A DNA stretch of 30,162 nucleotides from Methanosphaera sp. (GCA_017430835.1 JAFRMD010000035.1:1-30162), one strand, 5' to 3'; shown: positions 9,162 to 18,562, counted from the first letter of the stretch. Notes: generated by a model from the letters alone, not told the origin. Numbers and translations are program-made.

Positions 9162-9428
9162 ATGGCAGAAAAAAACATGGTTATAGCTTTAATACTAAGT
9201 GTCTTTTTTTATATAGGCAATGTATATAATGGATTAGTTAAACGAGGATTAATAGAATTCATTATTGGAATCATATTAAACATCTTATACTATACAGTAT
9301 ATACACCACTGGGACTCCTTGTATTCATTTGGTGGGTTTACGTATTATATGATACTTACCAATGTACAAATGCAATCAACAATAATGAAGCAATTCCAAA
9401 ATTCTTAACTCAATTTGATTTAGAATAA
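9162..9428 (+). CDS. small membrane protein, TM2-like
   Basis: An 88-aa protein with two hydrophobic stretches (about residues 6-25 and 32-64). KNMVIALILSVFFYIGNVYNGLVKRG has the pattern of TM2-type domains, in which two helices join by a short basic turn. A strong AAGGAGG precedes the ATG. No function is known for the archaeal members. It lies upstream of the AIM24 remnant in the same direction. Confidence 0.6.
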   Translation: MAEKNMVIALILSVFFYIGNVYNGLVKRGLIEFIIGIILNILYYTVYTPLGLLVFIWWVYVLYDTYQCTNAINNNEAIPKFLTQFDLE

Positions 9429-9511
9429 ATTAAAACTATTTACTATTTTTATTTTTGAAAGAATACTACGATAAAACATTAATACCAATTTTTAAAATTA
9501 TTTTTATTGAA

Positions 9512-9774
9512 ATGGTATTTTATGATATTGATGGAGAAGATGTTGAACACAACTTACAAGCAGGAGGAAAAAGATTATTAGATTTAAGACATATAGCTGC
9601 AATAGAAGAAAGTTGAATTTGATATTGAATGTGTTAAGGGAACAAAAAACATAATATTTCGAGGGGAATTGTTCTTTATAAAACTAAGTGGACTTGGAAA
9701 GGATGGATACAAACTATGGCAATAACCAAGTTATTTGAAGTTTTATTCCATACATACCAACCCATTCAGGATAA
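9512..9774 (+). pseudogene. decayed AIM24/TIGR00266-family gene, 3' part
   Basis: Three successive frames give one recognisable C-terminal half. 9512-9616 reads a segment ending LLDLRHIAAIEES. The next frame continues VEFDIECVKGTKNIIFRGE then LFFIKLSGLGKDGYKLW. A third frame ends IPYIPTHSG and TAA at 9772-9774. The order and wording match the AIM24 family (DTGHIxAFxES, FDVExVxG, FGGEGLFLxKLxGPG, IPYxP), whose members are about 220-260 aa. At least two indels are present and the N-terminal half is missing, so this is a relic. The Gly-rich turn of the family is also eroded. This fills most of the gap between 9429 and 9877. Confidence 0.7.
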
Positions 9775-9780
9775 TATCCA

Positions 9781-9813
9781 AAAAAAGTTTATTAAATTAC
9801 AATAAACTTTTTT
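9781..9813 (+). terminator. hairpin terminator, probably bidirectional
   Basis: AAAAAAGTTTATT (9781-9793) and AATAAACTTTTTT (9801-9813) are a perfect 13-bp inverted repeat around a 7-base loop. A T-run follows at 9820-9828. On the plus strand it ends the AIM24 relic; on the minus strand its A-rich arm gives T residues for the hypothetical gene that ends at 9878. Confidence 0.65.
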
Positions 9814-9877
9814 ATCTTATTTTTTTTTAAAAATCATCTATTATATGAAAGAAGTTATATTGAAAAATATTAATTAT

Positions 9878-10201
9878 CTAATTCATTTCCATTAATGATT
9901 TAAAACTTTCATACTGATAACTGATTAGCTGTGGATTTCGATAACATTTAATGTTAGAAATTATAATTGATTCATCATCATTATCTACTGTTAATGAATA
10001 CCAGTAATTATCATTGTTTTCTAATAGTTCATTTATAAATTCATCGTTAGCCATTTTTCTTAATATTTTTAAATCCAGTTCTGTTGGTTTAAGAATGGCT
10101 CTTAGTTTTTGTAAATCACATACAAAATATTTTCCTGTGAAAAATAGGGCATATAATTTTTTATATTCATACACCTCTCCAGTAATTAAATATTTTTCCA
10201 T
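9878..10201 (-). CDS. hypothetical protein
   Basis: A 107-aa soluble protein of mixed composition, with no signal peptide or membrane segment. The C-terminal half is acidic (NDDESIIISNIKCYRNP). A GTG at 10207 is in frame two codons upstream, but AGGTGG abuts it. The ATG at 10201 has that ribosome binding site at the right distance. I recognise no family. It is a single gene between a hairpin terminator and a long gene-free stretch. Confidence 0.55.
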   Translation of the reverse strand: MEKYLITGEVYEYKKLYALFFTGKYFVCDLQKLRAILKPTELDLKILRKMANDEFINELLENNDNYWYSLTVDNDDESIIISNIKCYRNPQLISYQYESFKSLMEMN

Positions 10202-10520
10202 ATGCACCCACCTGATTTGTTTTTGATAAATTAATAATTATTTTTAATAAACTATGATAAATTTATTATTTTATTAATATATATTATTTTAGTATTAAAA
10301 AATATAAAAAAATAGATAATAAGTATAATGAGTGAAAATATTTAAACAAAATTAAATATTAGATATTTTTTGATAAAGTAATAGGTGTAAAAGTGATAAA
10401 TAATTTTTGGGTAGGTTAACAAGTTCCTTAATTGAGTATCTGTATTTAAAACTATTTTTTATAATCTAACAACTATTTATTACTTCTACAATAATTATTA
10501 TGAACATACTAAGATAAATA
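10202..10520. other. gene-free A/T-rich stretch
   Basis: No coding frame with protein-like composition was found on either strand between the hypothetical gene and the promoter-like region at 10521. It probably holds only the promoter of the minus-strand gene near 10250. Confidence 0.4.
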
Positions 10521-10590
10521 CTTTTTGATTAAAAAGTATTACTTTAATACTAATAAAAAATAGAATATAAAAGGAGTAATAACATATAAT
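10521..10590 (+). promoter_or_regulatory. orphan operator and ribosome binding site without a gene
   Basis: AATACTTTTT-GATT-AAAAAGTATT is followed at once by AGTATTA-CTT-TAATACT (10535-10551). The 14-mer AAAAGTATTACTTT is shared with the region before the chelatase gene (5426-5439 and 10533-10546). AAAAGGAG follows at 10569-10576. No ATG/GTG/TTG frame follows: at the expected place an ATA codon opens only 14 codons. It looks like the control region of a lost gene. Nothing else is visible up to 10705. Confidence 0.5.
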
Positions 10591-10705
10591 AATTTTAATC
10601 CATCATTTTAATTACAACGTTACACGCTGATATTTAACCAAGAACATACAATTTAAATATAGAACAATAATCTTTAGATTTATTAATGATATAAATTAAT
10701 TACAG

Positions 10706-12097
10706 TTATGAATATTCTTTTATGAGTTTTTCTATGCTATTTCCATTTTCTATTGATTCTACTATATTTTTTCCAGGATTTGTACGTTTTCTAATTCTCT
10801 CATACAATGGTTTAAGAAATACTTCCTCTCCCATTCCTCTATCAATAAGAGTATCGGAGGCTAAATCAACAATCTGTTTTGATAATTTATATAACTCTTC
10901 TTGATTGATAAATTCTGGTATTTCCTTTTGAATTAATAATTTTCTTAGTTGTGTTGCAGTATATCCTTTATGATATATTATTGTGTCTTCATTTATTAAT
11001 TGGCTTAAATTATCTAATTGATCGTTTAATCCTAAATGAAATGCTGCTACGGTCATTGAATCTTTTATTGGTTGTGTGCATACACTTCTAAATTCTATTG
11101 TTCCACGAAATGTCAAGTTTATAAATTTAAATGGTCTTAAATATTTAATATCCTCTATGGAAGGTTTAACGTTAATATCTTCATAATGTCCATCAGTATA
11201 CTTTTCCCCTTTAATGTTCTCTTTAGAGAAGTAATCATTTAAACTCATTGTTTGAAAATTAATATATGATCCATCACGTACTACACAGTATATATTTAAT
11301 GATTGCAAGTATGATTCAAATTTTTCAAGGCTTTTAAAGTCTTCATCATACATGCCAATATTACGAGGATTTATTCCATGTGTTGAATTTTCCCATAATA
11401 AATCTCTATAACAGAGTATCATTGGATTTTCTTCATAGAATACAGAGTTTGAAAATAATAATGCTTTTATTGGTTCAATTTTGGAAAATGTATTGATTGT
11501 TTCTACCAAATCTTTCTTGTTTACATCTAACTGCACTTGTGATGCCGATGAAAACATTCCATAACCTGGATAGTCATGGAATTCTATTGGTGGATTTTGA
11601 TAGTTTTTATATGATTCCAGATGATGATAAAGCATCAAGTATCTTTCTGATGGAATTGGTATCTCCTTATTATATTGTCTGTATGGATTTATTCCCATGC
11701 CAGTTACTGTATGGTTAAACTCTTCAAATGATTCTTTTATGAACGTATAATATTCTTTGAAACGATCATTGATTGTGAATAAGTCTTTTTCTGGACCCAT
11801 TGCAAATTCGATATTGTTATATGAACAATCATAGCAAAGTATGTCATCGGTTTTTTCGTTTTTTAATGAAAATATGTTCCCATCATAATCCATTGAAAGC
11901 TTTTGAAAGTCTGTAAAGTGTTTTTTGAATTTTTGTGTTGTTTTGTGTATTGTGTTAAAATCTACTGCTTTTTTATTGAGGTTCAGTATTGGCATTTCAA
12001 TTTCTATTCCAATATAGTTTTTGTTATTATTTGTTGGCTTTATGAATTGTTGATTTATTTTATCCTTTATCATTTCATCTGTTATTAAATTAGTCAT
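10706..12097 (-). CDS. glutamate-cysteine ligase-like enzyme (GCS2/EgtA type)
   Basis: A 463-aa ATP-grasp-unrelated carboxylate-amine ligase of the GCS2 group. IGIEIEMPI near the N-terminus is the metal-binding strand. SQVQLDVNKKDL, ALLFSNSVFYEENP and RDLLW, then LTFRGTIEFRSVCTQP, follow the order of plant-type and EgtA-type gamma-glutamylcysteine ligases. It should form a gamma-glutamyl amide with an amine such as cysteine, using ATP. The GTG at 12109 is in frame, but AAAGGTGAC lies just before the ATG at 12097, which I choose. That ATG overlaps the end of the amidotransferase gene by eight bases (ATGACTAA), so the two are translationally coupled. The true substrate is unknown; most Methanobacteriales are not known to make glutathione. 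Confidence 0.75.
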   Translation of the reverse strand: MTNLITDEMIKDKINQQFIKPTNNNKNYIGIEIEMPILNLNKKAVDFNTIHKTTQKFKKHFTDFQKLSMDYDGNIFSLKNEKTDDILCYDCSYNNIEFAMGPEKDLFTINDRFKEYYTFIKESFEEFNHTVTGMGINPYRQYNKEIPIPSERYLMLYHHLESYKNYQNPPIEFHDYPGYGMFSSASQVQLDVNKKDLVETINTFSKIEPIKALLFSNSVFYEENPMILCYRDLLWENSTHGINPRNIGMYDEDFKSLEKFESYLQSLNIYCVVRDGSYINFQTMSLNDYFSKENIKGEKYTDGHYEDINVKPSIEDIKYLRPFKFINLTFRGTIEFRSVCTQPIKDSMTVAAFHLGLNDQLDNLSQLINEDTIIYHKGYTATQLRKLLIQKEIPEFINQEELYKLSKQIVDLASDTLIDRGMGEEVFLKPLYERIRKRTNPGKNIVESIENGNSIEKLIKEYS

Positions 12098-12890
12098 GTA
12101 TTTTGTCACCTTTATTTAATGAGTTGATGAAATTATTCAGATAGTCTTCCTGTTCTTTACTTAGTATAAATTCATTATCATGTTCTTTGCTTTCAAATAT
12201 TATTGTTCCATCTACTAAGGCAAATAATTTATTTAATTCAACTTTTTTCCATCCTTTTTCATCATTTACTGGTGTTGAGGCTACTAGGAAATTATCTTTA
12301 CTTTTTAAGTAGTATAATGTTTCATCCATGTTTGAGTGTATGTATGTTACCTCTCCATCGTATATCATCAGGTTTAATTTATTATTTTTTGACATGTCTG
12401 ATATTATTTCGAATAGTATGTTAAATCTTTCCTTTATTGTTGATGGTGCATTTTTTTCTTTTTCGAATTCATTTATTTTATCTATTATGTATAATAGTAT
12501 CAGTTCCGAATCTGTATCTCCTTTTTCTATTTTTTTGTATTTTTCTAATGGAGGATAATCAAATACTGTACCGTTGTGTATTAACATCCAAGTTCTTTTA
12601 TTTGAATCTATTTGTGTAAATGGATGACAGTTTGGTGATATGATTTCTCCTTTTGTTGCTAGTCTAATATGAGCAAATACATTTTTACTTATTAATGGAT
12701 TTGTTAATATTTCTTTCAAGTGTGGACTACATGATGCTTTTATTGGTTCTTTATCTATGATAAATTGATCTGATTGCATGTTTGCTAATCCCCATCCGTG
12801 TGGGTGTTTTTCTGAATGTTTATAAAAGCATTCTAGACATTCATTTACTTGTCTTGGCTTGTTTGAATTTAAACAAAATATTTCACACAT
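12090..12890 (-). CDS. class II glutamine amidotransferase (YafJ/EgtC-like)
   Basis: A 266-aa Ntn-hydrolase. The protein begins MCEIFC, so Cys2 becomes the N-terminal nucleophile once Met is removed. HGWGLA, FAHIRLATKG, NCHPF and LIHNGTV, then GDTDSE, are the conserved glutamine-binding and oxyanion segments of GATase type 4. It lacks a synthase domain, as in YafJ and EgtC, and could release ammonia from glutamine or hydrolyse a gamma-glutamyl amide. AGGAGG precedes the ATG at 12890. It is first in a two-gene operon and its stop overlaps the start of the ligase gene, which points to a shared pathway. Its partner role with the ligase is inferred from context. Confidence 0.82.
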   Translation of the reverse strand: MCEIFCLNSNKPRQVNECLECFYKHSEKHPHGWGLANMQSDQFIIDKEPIKASCSPHLKEILTNPLISKNVFAHIRLATKGEIISPNCHPFTQIDSNKRTWMLIHNGTVFDYPPLEKYKKIEKGDTDSELILLYIIDKINEFEKEKNAPSTIKERFNILFEIISDMSKNNKLNLMIYDGEVTYIHSNMDETLYYLKSKDNFLVASTPVNDEKGWKKVELNKLFALVDGTIIFESKEHDNEFILSKEQEDYLNNFINSLNKGDKIHD

Positions 12891-13154
12891 TTTATATCCT
12901 CCTTTAATTTATATAAAAAAATTATAACAATTGTTATATCTATAGTATATTCTATTTTTACTTTCATATATAGTTATTGAATTAACAGGAAAAAATAAAA
13001 AATAAAATCAAATGTATAACATCAATGTGCTTAATATGAATAAATACATGAATAATAATCATATTATAACAAATTAATCTAATCCTAGCATATATCACTA
13101 TAAGTATAATTTGAAGTAAAGTTAAAAATAACTTAATTAAATTAATTATTTTTT

Positions 13155-13180
13155 CAATTATAGTAACTTACCAAACTTTT
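13155..13180 (+). repeat. left terminal inverted repeat
   Basis: CAATTATAGTAACTTACC followed by AAACTTTT matches the reverse complement of the right end at 14512-14537 in 25 of 26 bases. The outermost six bases may be partly flank. Confidence 0.8.
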
Positions 13181-13208
13181 AATATATATGTTTTAGATAT
13201 ATAATATT

Positions 13209-14521
13209 ATGTCAAGAAAAAGTAAAATTGATGTAGGTAATAAAACCAATATTACAGAGATTAGGGAAGAATTAGCTAATTGTAAAGGTACTGTAAGGTA
13301 TTATGAACGTTTAATAGCTATAAAATATATTTTAGAAGGTCATACTATTCAAGAAGCATCTGAATTTGTTAATGTGTCATATAATACAGTCCATAGATGG
13401 GCTAAAATTTGTGAAAAAAGTGGATTGGATGGTTTAAAACCTAATTTTGGTGGTGGAAGACCCTCTAATTTAACATTTGATCAATTAGTTGAATTGGATC
13501 AATATATAATGAATCATAAAGGTATGACTCAAACAGATGTATTAAATCACGTTAAAAATGAATATGATGTTGAATATAGTTTAAAACAAATAGGAGTTAT
13601 CGTAAAGAAATTAGGATACAATTATGGTAAAGCATATCCTAGATTTTCTAAAACTCCTGATGATGCTGAAGAACAACTAAAAAAAACTTAAAAAAAACAT
13701 AATGTAACTCACAAAGACATAATAGTTTTATTTGATGAATCTTCATTTCAAAATCAACCAAATAGAATAAGAACACTATATAAAAAAGAAACAGACAATA
13801 TAGCAATTGTTTCACCATATAAATTTAAAGTAAATGCAACAGGTTCATTAACAATAAATGGTAAAAGTGATTTACTCACTACTCATTCTTCAACAGCTCC
13901 AGAAGTAGCCTTAGCATTAATAAATCTCAGATTATTCAATATGGACAATTCAAAAAATAAATATATATTTTCATAATAATTAATGAAATAGATCTTTCTG
14001 AAGAAGAAGTAACGAAGGGTTTAAACTCTAAAAATATGCCAAAAGATAACTTCTTAGAACTTATTGGAAAAACTCTAAACAAATATAGTGAAGAAAATTT
14101 AGAAACTATTGCAAGAGTTTTAAGTAAAAAATGTAAAAGTGTATCTACAGATAATGTCTCTAAAAGAAGAAATGAACAAAGAGAAATTATTTTAGAATCA
14201 ATTGATACAGAACTAGTTAGAGAAATATGTAATAAAGAAGAAAGAATATGCTTAATTTTAGATAATTACAGCACTCATAGATCAAAATTTATTCAAGAAG
14301 TAGCTAAAATATTGAATATTACTTTAATTTATTTACCCCCTTATTCTCCACATCTAAACCCTATCGAACAAATATGGAGAATATTAAAAAGGAAACTAAA
14401 ACAATACAAGTTAGAATCAGAAGAATTTCTCAATAATAAAATAATTCAAATATATGATGAAATAATTAACAATAATCATGTCATTGATAATTGGTATGAA
14501 AAATATATTCCAAAAGTTTAG
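13209..14521 (+). pseudogene. IS630-family transposase, broken
   Basis: The N-terminal part (13209-13691, 160 aa) carries a helix-turn-helix (EASEFVNVSYNTVHRWAK) and a second winged segment (TQTDVLNHVKNEY). TAA at 13689-13691 interrupts the frame, which then continues unchanged through LFDESSF (first catalytic Asp, codon 13734). A one-base loss near 13951-13975 moves reading to the frame that holds LILDNYSTHRS (second Asp, 14261) and PPYSPHLNPIEQIW (Glu, 14366). The Asp-Glu spacing is D34E, typical of IS630. The gap between the two Asp is about 175 residues, long for the family. The stop lies in the right inverted repeat. A nonsense codon and an indel make it inactive unless recoded. Confidence 0.85.
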
Positions 14522-14537
14522 TAAGTTACTATAATTG
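14512..14537 (+). repeat. right terminal inverted repeat
   Basis: AAAAGTTTAGTAAGTTACTA followed by TAATTG is the reverse complement of the left end with one difference. The transposase stop codon TAG lies within it. Confidence 0.8.
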
Positions 14538-14702
14538 AGTAATTATTTAAATATAAAAAAATAAATATATAAATGGTTAATTTATGAAAATTAAATTAAT
14601 CTACATGAAGATATAGAATATTTTTTTATGTTAATAAGAATTTTAATAACTATATATTAGTCAATTCTTAATAAATTCAATAAATATAGGAGTAATAAAA
14701 AA

Positions 14703-17700
14703 TTGAAGAATAAAAAAACTATATTTTTAGTAGGAATTATTGTAATATTATTATTAGGAGTTACAGCAGTTAGCGCAGCAAGTAACACAACAAAGGTTAC
14801 TAAGAAAGCTCCCGTTAAAGATGTTGTAAAAAAAACTAATAACAATATACAAAATAAAGTTCTTACTAAAGAAAAAAATAATAAAGTTAATAAGAATGTA
14901 ACTAAGAAAGTTACTAAAGAAGATACTAATAAAGAAACTGATAAAGTAACTGAGAAAAGTAACCTAACCAAAAAGGTTGATAAAACTGTTAAAAAAGAAA
15001 CATCAACAGTAGATGTAAACAATTACGAAGAACTATATAATAATTTAACTGATTACAATCTTCCTGAGGGTACTGATTTAACAGTAAATTTAATTGGTGA
15101 CGATTATAAACTTACTGAACCATATAACACTATACTGTTAAGTTATAATATATGTAACCTTACAATTAACGGTAATGGAAAAACTATAGATGGTGCTAAC
15201 CAATATCAATTTTTAACATATTTTGGAAGTAGAAATGTTACAATAAAGAATTTAACTATTGCCAATTGTAATACTTCTAAAAATGACTATTCTAATTCAT
15301 ATGGTGGAGCAATTCTAGGATATAACTATGAAATGTCTAATTTTGAATTAGATAATGTTAAATTCATTAATAACCAAGCATTTTTAAGAATACCTGAAGA
15401 CGGCTATGACTATTATGATCGTTATGATATTGGTGGTGGAGCACTAGCAATTCTAAATGCAAATATGAAAATAAACAATTGTAAATTTGACAATAATACT
15501 GCATTCTTCTCTTATGAAGTAGATGAGGAAAACTTCTTTATTTATGTCCAAAAAATTGAAGGTGGAGCATTATATACTCAAAATTCATATGTTACTATTA
15601 ATAATACCGAATTTACTTCAAATTCAGCATCAGGTTATTATAAAAATCAATCAAAAGAATTAATTGGAAATGGTGGAGCTGTACACGTTACAGGTAGTTT
15701 ATTAAATGTTGATAATTCAACTTTTAAATCAAATTCAGTTAATGGTGTTGGTGGTGCAGTAGTTATTAATAATCCGGCAGGATCAATACCAGACTATGTA
15801 TTTTCCAGTTATGAAGGAGAATCTATTGGTATTCAGGGTGATGCATCAATTATAATGAATTCAAAATTTGAATCCAATATTGCTAATAATCCATTAAATG
15901 GTGAATTAATGGGATTGAAGCAATCTGGTTCAGCAGGTGCTATTGCAAACTGGGGTAACTTAACTATTGATAATTGTACATTTACCGCAAACAGTGCTGA
16001 AATTGGAGGAGCTATAAACGGTCAGGAAGGAGAACTAAGAGTTACAAATTCCAATTTTAAGAATAATGGTGTTGGTGAAGTAAATTCAATTATGGGAGGA
16101 GCTATATCATCAAGTGATGTACTTATTGTTAGCAAATCCGTATTTGAAGGAAACCAAGCTAATTCCAATAATGAACCAAGTATTGGTGGAGCAATTGCAA
16201 GCACTGGTTATCAATTAACTATAGAAGATACTGAATTTAAAAATAATGTAGCTAATTTCCGTGGTGGAGCAGTACACTATCAAGGAGATTCTGAATATAC
16301 TGATTTGAAAATAGATAATTGTAACTTTGAATCAAATAAAGTTGTGGGAAATGATAAAACTTCAGATAAAAAACCATCCGGTGGAGCAATTTGGACTATG
16401 ATTGGAGTTAACACTATTAAAGATTCTTCCTTTAAATCCAATGAAGCAGACTATGATGGTGGTGCAATATTTACCGATGCAATTATCATTGAAGAATACA
16501 TTTATGATCGAGATGACGAAGGACGCATCAAGTATGATCCAGAGACTGGAGATCCTATTATAAAGGAAATCATTAAAACACAAGTGGATAATTCATTAAA
16601 TCTTCAAAATTCAGTATTTAAATCAAACAAAGCAGGTAACAAAGGTGGAGCAGTAATTACAGCTTGTAAAGATAACAATATTGAAGATTCAGATTTCACT
16701 TCAAACGATGCAAAAGAAGGTGGAGCAATCTACTTACCTTATGATGAACAATCAGAATTTAATCCAACTGCAACTGTTAAAAACAATATATTCTATAAAA
16801 ACAAACCAGATACATTTATCATTGATGAACATATGATTAAATTAAATGAAACAGATAACTTTGTTCCAGATAATGGTATTGTAAGATTCTATGTAGATGA
16901 AAGTAGTACTCCAAACGATTCAACATTAGAAAATGATTATGTAATAAACTATGTTGTTAAAGACGGTACATATCTTTTAGAGATTATCCTATCACAAAAA
17001 GATGATGACCAAACATACAGAGGAACATTCATTACTAACACATATTACGTTCACGTGGATTCTAACGTAACTATAACAGTTAAAGCTGAAAATGCTTATG
17101 TTGGAGATACAACAAAAATCACTGGTGAATTAAAATACTCAATATTAAACAAAGAATATCCATTTGCAAATAAAACTGTAAGTATTTATGTAAATGATAA
17201 ATTTGTTGGAAATGTAACAACCAACAGTAAAGGAGTATATACCTTAAATTATGATGCTACTAAAGCTGGAACACAAAGTGTTCTTGTAAAATATGAAGGA
17301 AATGAATTTGTTAACTCTGCAGAAAACAAAACAACCTTCACAGTTAAAAAAATGCCTACAAGCATCACAATCAACGTACCTTCAACAGTACAAAAAGGTA
17401 ACGAAGTTACCATTAAAGGTAAATTAGTTGATAAAGATGGTAAAGCATTGAACAAGGAAAAAGTTACCATTAAACTTGATGGAAAAGTATTAACTACTGT
17501 CACTACTGACAATGGAGAATTCACTTACAAATACACTCCAAGTAAATCTGGCGAATTAACATTTGAAGTACAATTTGATGAAACAAATAAATACTTAAAA
17601 TCATCAAATTCATCAAAAGTAACAGTAGCTGAAAAAACTAAAACTAAAACTAAAACAACTGTTCAATCCAAAGTGGTTAAAGATTGCAATACTGTAAAAT

Positions 17701-18545
17701 TAGTTGCAACTGTTAAAGATGCAAACAATAAAGCAGTGAATACTGGTAAAGTAATATTTAAACTTAATGGTAAAACACTTATAGACAGTAAAGCTAACCC
17801 ATTAACAGCTACTGTCAAAAATGGAAAAGCAACCCTTAAATTTAAACCAACAAGTGATATGTATAACTCAATCGCTAAATTAACTGCTGTATACTGTGAC
17901 AATGATGATTACTATAAATCTACAAGTAAAGCAAGTACACTAAAAATTATCAAAAGAAATGCAAAAATTACATTAACTACAAAAAATCTTAAAGCAAAAT
18001 CATATGATACCATTAAGTTAAAAGCAAAAGTTGTAGATGAAAACAAGACACTAGCAACAACTGGAGTAGTAACTTTCAAAATCAACAAAAACACATTGAA
18101 GAAAAATGGTAAACTCATTCAAGTTAAAGTTAAAAACGGTTATGCAAAACTTTCATACAAACTTAACGGAATAGCAGCAAAAACATACTCAGTAACGGCT
18201 GTATTCTCATCAAGAATACATAAAAGAACAGAAACAAATACAACATTAACAGTAACTAAAACAAAAACACACATTAAAGCAAGCAATATTAAAACAAACA
18301 AAAACACAGCAACAGTTAAAGCAAATATTCTAGATAACAAAAACAAAAACGTAAAATCAACCACTAAAGTAACAATAAAAGTTAATGGAAAAACTGTTAA
18401 ACATGAAGTTAAAGTTAAAAATGGTAAAATTAACCTAAAAATACCTACCAAGCTCAAAAAAGGAACTCACAAAGTTACTATAATAGCTGGAACAAATGGT
18501 AAATACACTAAATCTTCAAAAACAATTAAATTAACAGTTTATTAA
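14703..18545 (+). CDS. adhesin-like surface protein (beta-helix plus Ig-like repeats)
   Basis: A 1280-aa secreted protein of the adhesin-like type found in gut Methanobacteriales. The TTG start is chosen because AGGAG lies ten bases upstream and the product begins with a signal peptide (KNKKTIFLVG, hydrophobic core, cleavage near VSA). Residues about 30-100 are a Lys/Thr/Asn-rich linker. Residues about 110-760 contain many copies of the pmp-like GGAI/GGAV pattern with FxxN repeats, expected to fold as a parallel beta-helix. From about 780 on there are five Ig-like units of roughly 100 aa (such as VPSTVQKGNEVTIKGKLVDK). The last three are very rich in Lys. No sortase signal, transmembrane end or pseudomurein-binding repeat is visible. 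It is probably displayed on the cell surface and binds host or microbial partners; the ligand is unknown. Confidence 0.85.
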   Translation: MKNKKTIFLVGIIVILLLGVTAVSAASNTTKVTKKAPVKDVVKKTNNNIQNKVLTKEKNNKVNKNVTKKVTKEDTNKETDKVTEKSNLTKKVDKTVKKETSTVDVNNYEELYNNLTDYNLPEGTDLTVNLIGDDYKLTEPYNTILLSYNICNLTINGNGKTIDGANQYQFLTYFGSRNVTIKNLTIANCNTSKNDYSNSYGGAILGYNYEMSNFELDNVKFINNQAFLRIPEDGYDYYDRYDIGGGALAILNANMKINNCKFDNNTAFFSYEVDEENFFIYVQKIEGGALYTQNSYVTINNTEFTSNSASGYYKNQSKELIGNGGAVHVTGSLLNVDNSTFKSNSVNGVGGAVVINNPAGSIPDYVFSSYEGESIGIQGDASIIMNSKFESNIANNPLNGELMGLKQSGSAGAIANWGNLTIDNCTFTANSAEIGGAINGQEGELRVTNSNFKNNGVGEVNSIMGGAISSSDVLIVSKSVFEGNQANSNNEPSIGGAIASTGYQLTIEDTEFKNNVANFRGGAVHYQGDSEYTDLKIDNCNFESNKVVGNDKTSDKKPSGGAIWTMIGVNTIKDSSFKSNEADYDGGAIFTDAIIIEEYIYDRDDEGRIKYDPETGDPIIKEIIKTQVDNSLNLQNSVFKSNKAGNKGGAVITACKDNNIEDSDFTSNDAKEGGAIYLPYDEQSEFNPTATVKNNIFYKNKPDTFIIDEHMIKLNETDNFVPDNGIVRFYVDESSTPNDSTLENDYVINYVVKDGTYLLEIILSQKDDDQTYRGTFITNTYYVHVDSNVTITVKAENAYVGDTTKITGELKYSILNKEYPFANKTVSIYVNDKFVGNVTTNSKGVYTLNYDATKAGTQSVLVKYEGNEFVNSAENKTTFTVKKMPTSITINVPSTVQKGNEVTIKGKLVDKDGKALNKEKVTIKLDGKVLTTVTTDNGEFTYKYTPSKSGELTFEVQFDETNKYLKSSNSSKVTVAEKTKTKTKTTVQSKVVKDCNTVKLVATVKDANNKAVNTGKVIFKLNGKTLIDSKANPLTATVKNGKATLKFKPTSDMYNSIAKLTAVYCDNDDYYKSTSKASTLKIIKRNAKITLTTKNLKAKSYDTIKLKAKVVDENKTLATTGVVTFKINKNTLKKNGKLIQVKVKNGYAKLSYKLNGIAAKTYSVTAVFSSRIHKRTETNTTLTVTKTKTHIKASNIKTNKNTATVKANILDNKNKNVKSTTKVTIKVNGKTVKHEVKVKNGKINLKIPTKLKKGTHKVTIIAGTNGKYTKSSKTIKLTVY

Positions 18546-18562
18546 GGGCTCATAAAGCTCTT
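18544..18562 (+). terminator. hairpin terminator after the adhesin
   Basis: AAGGGCT and AGCTCTT pair around CATAA with one G-U pair. The hairpin overlaps the end of the stop codon and is followed by T-rich sequence, so it is a likely terminator. Confidence 0.5.

Larger units (their letters stand above)
13155..14537 (+). mobile_element. IS630/Tc1-mariner-type insertion sequence, defective
   Basis: The 1383-bp unit is bounded by 26-bp inverted repeats with one mismatch and holds a single broken DDE transposase. It sits between the divergent amidotransferase operon and the adhesin gene. IS630 elements insert at TA; the TA near both ends fits, but the target duplication cannot be separated from the inverted repeat. 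Its size is somewhat above the usual 1.1-1.2 kb. Confidence 0.8.

Noticed and set aside
14657..15022. Minus-strand frame opposite the adhesin start
   Set aside because: Its Leu/Thr/Val/Phe-rich product mirrors the Lys/Thr/Asn linker codons of the adhesin; no independent signal.
15300..16740. Recurring GGTGGAGCA in the adhesin as a DNA regulatory repeat
   Set aside because: The copies are in frame and encode the GGA motif of the beta-helix repeats.
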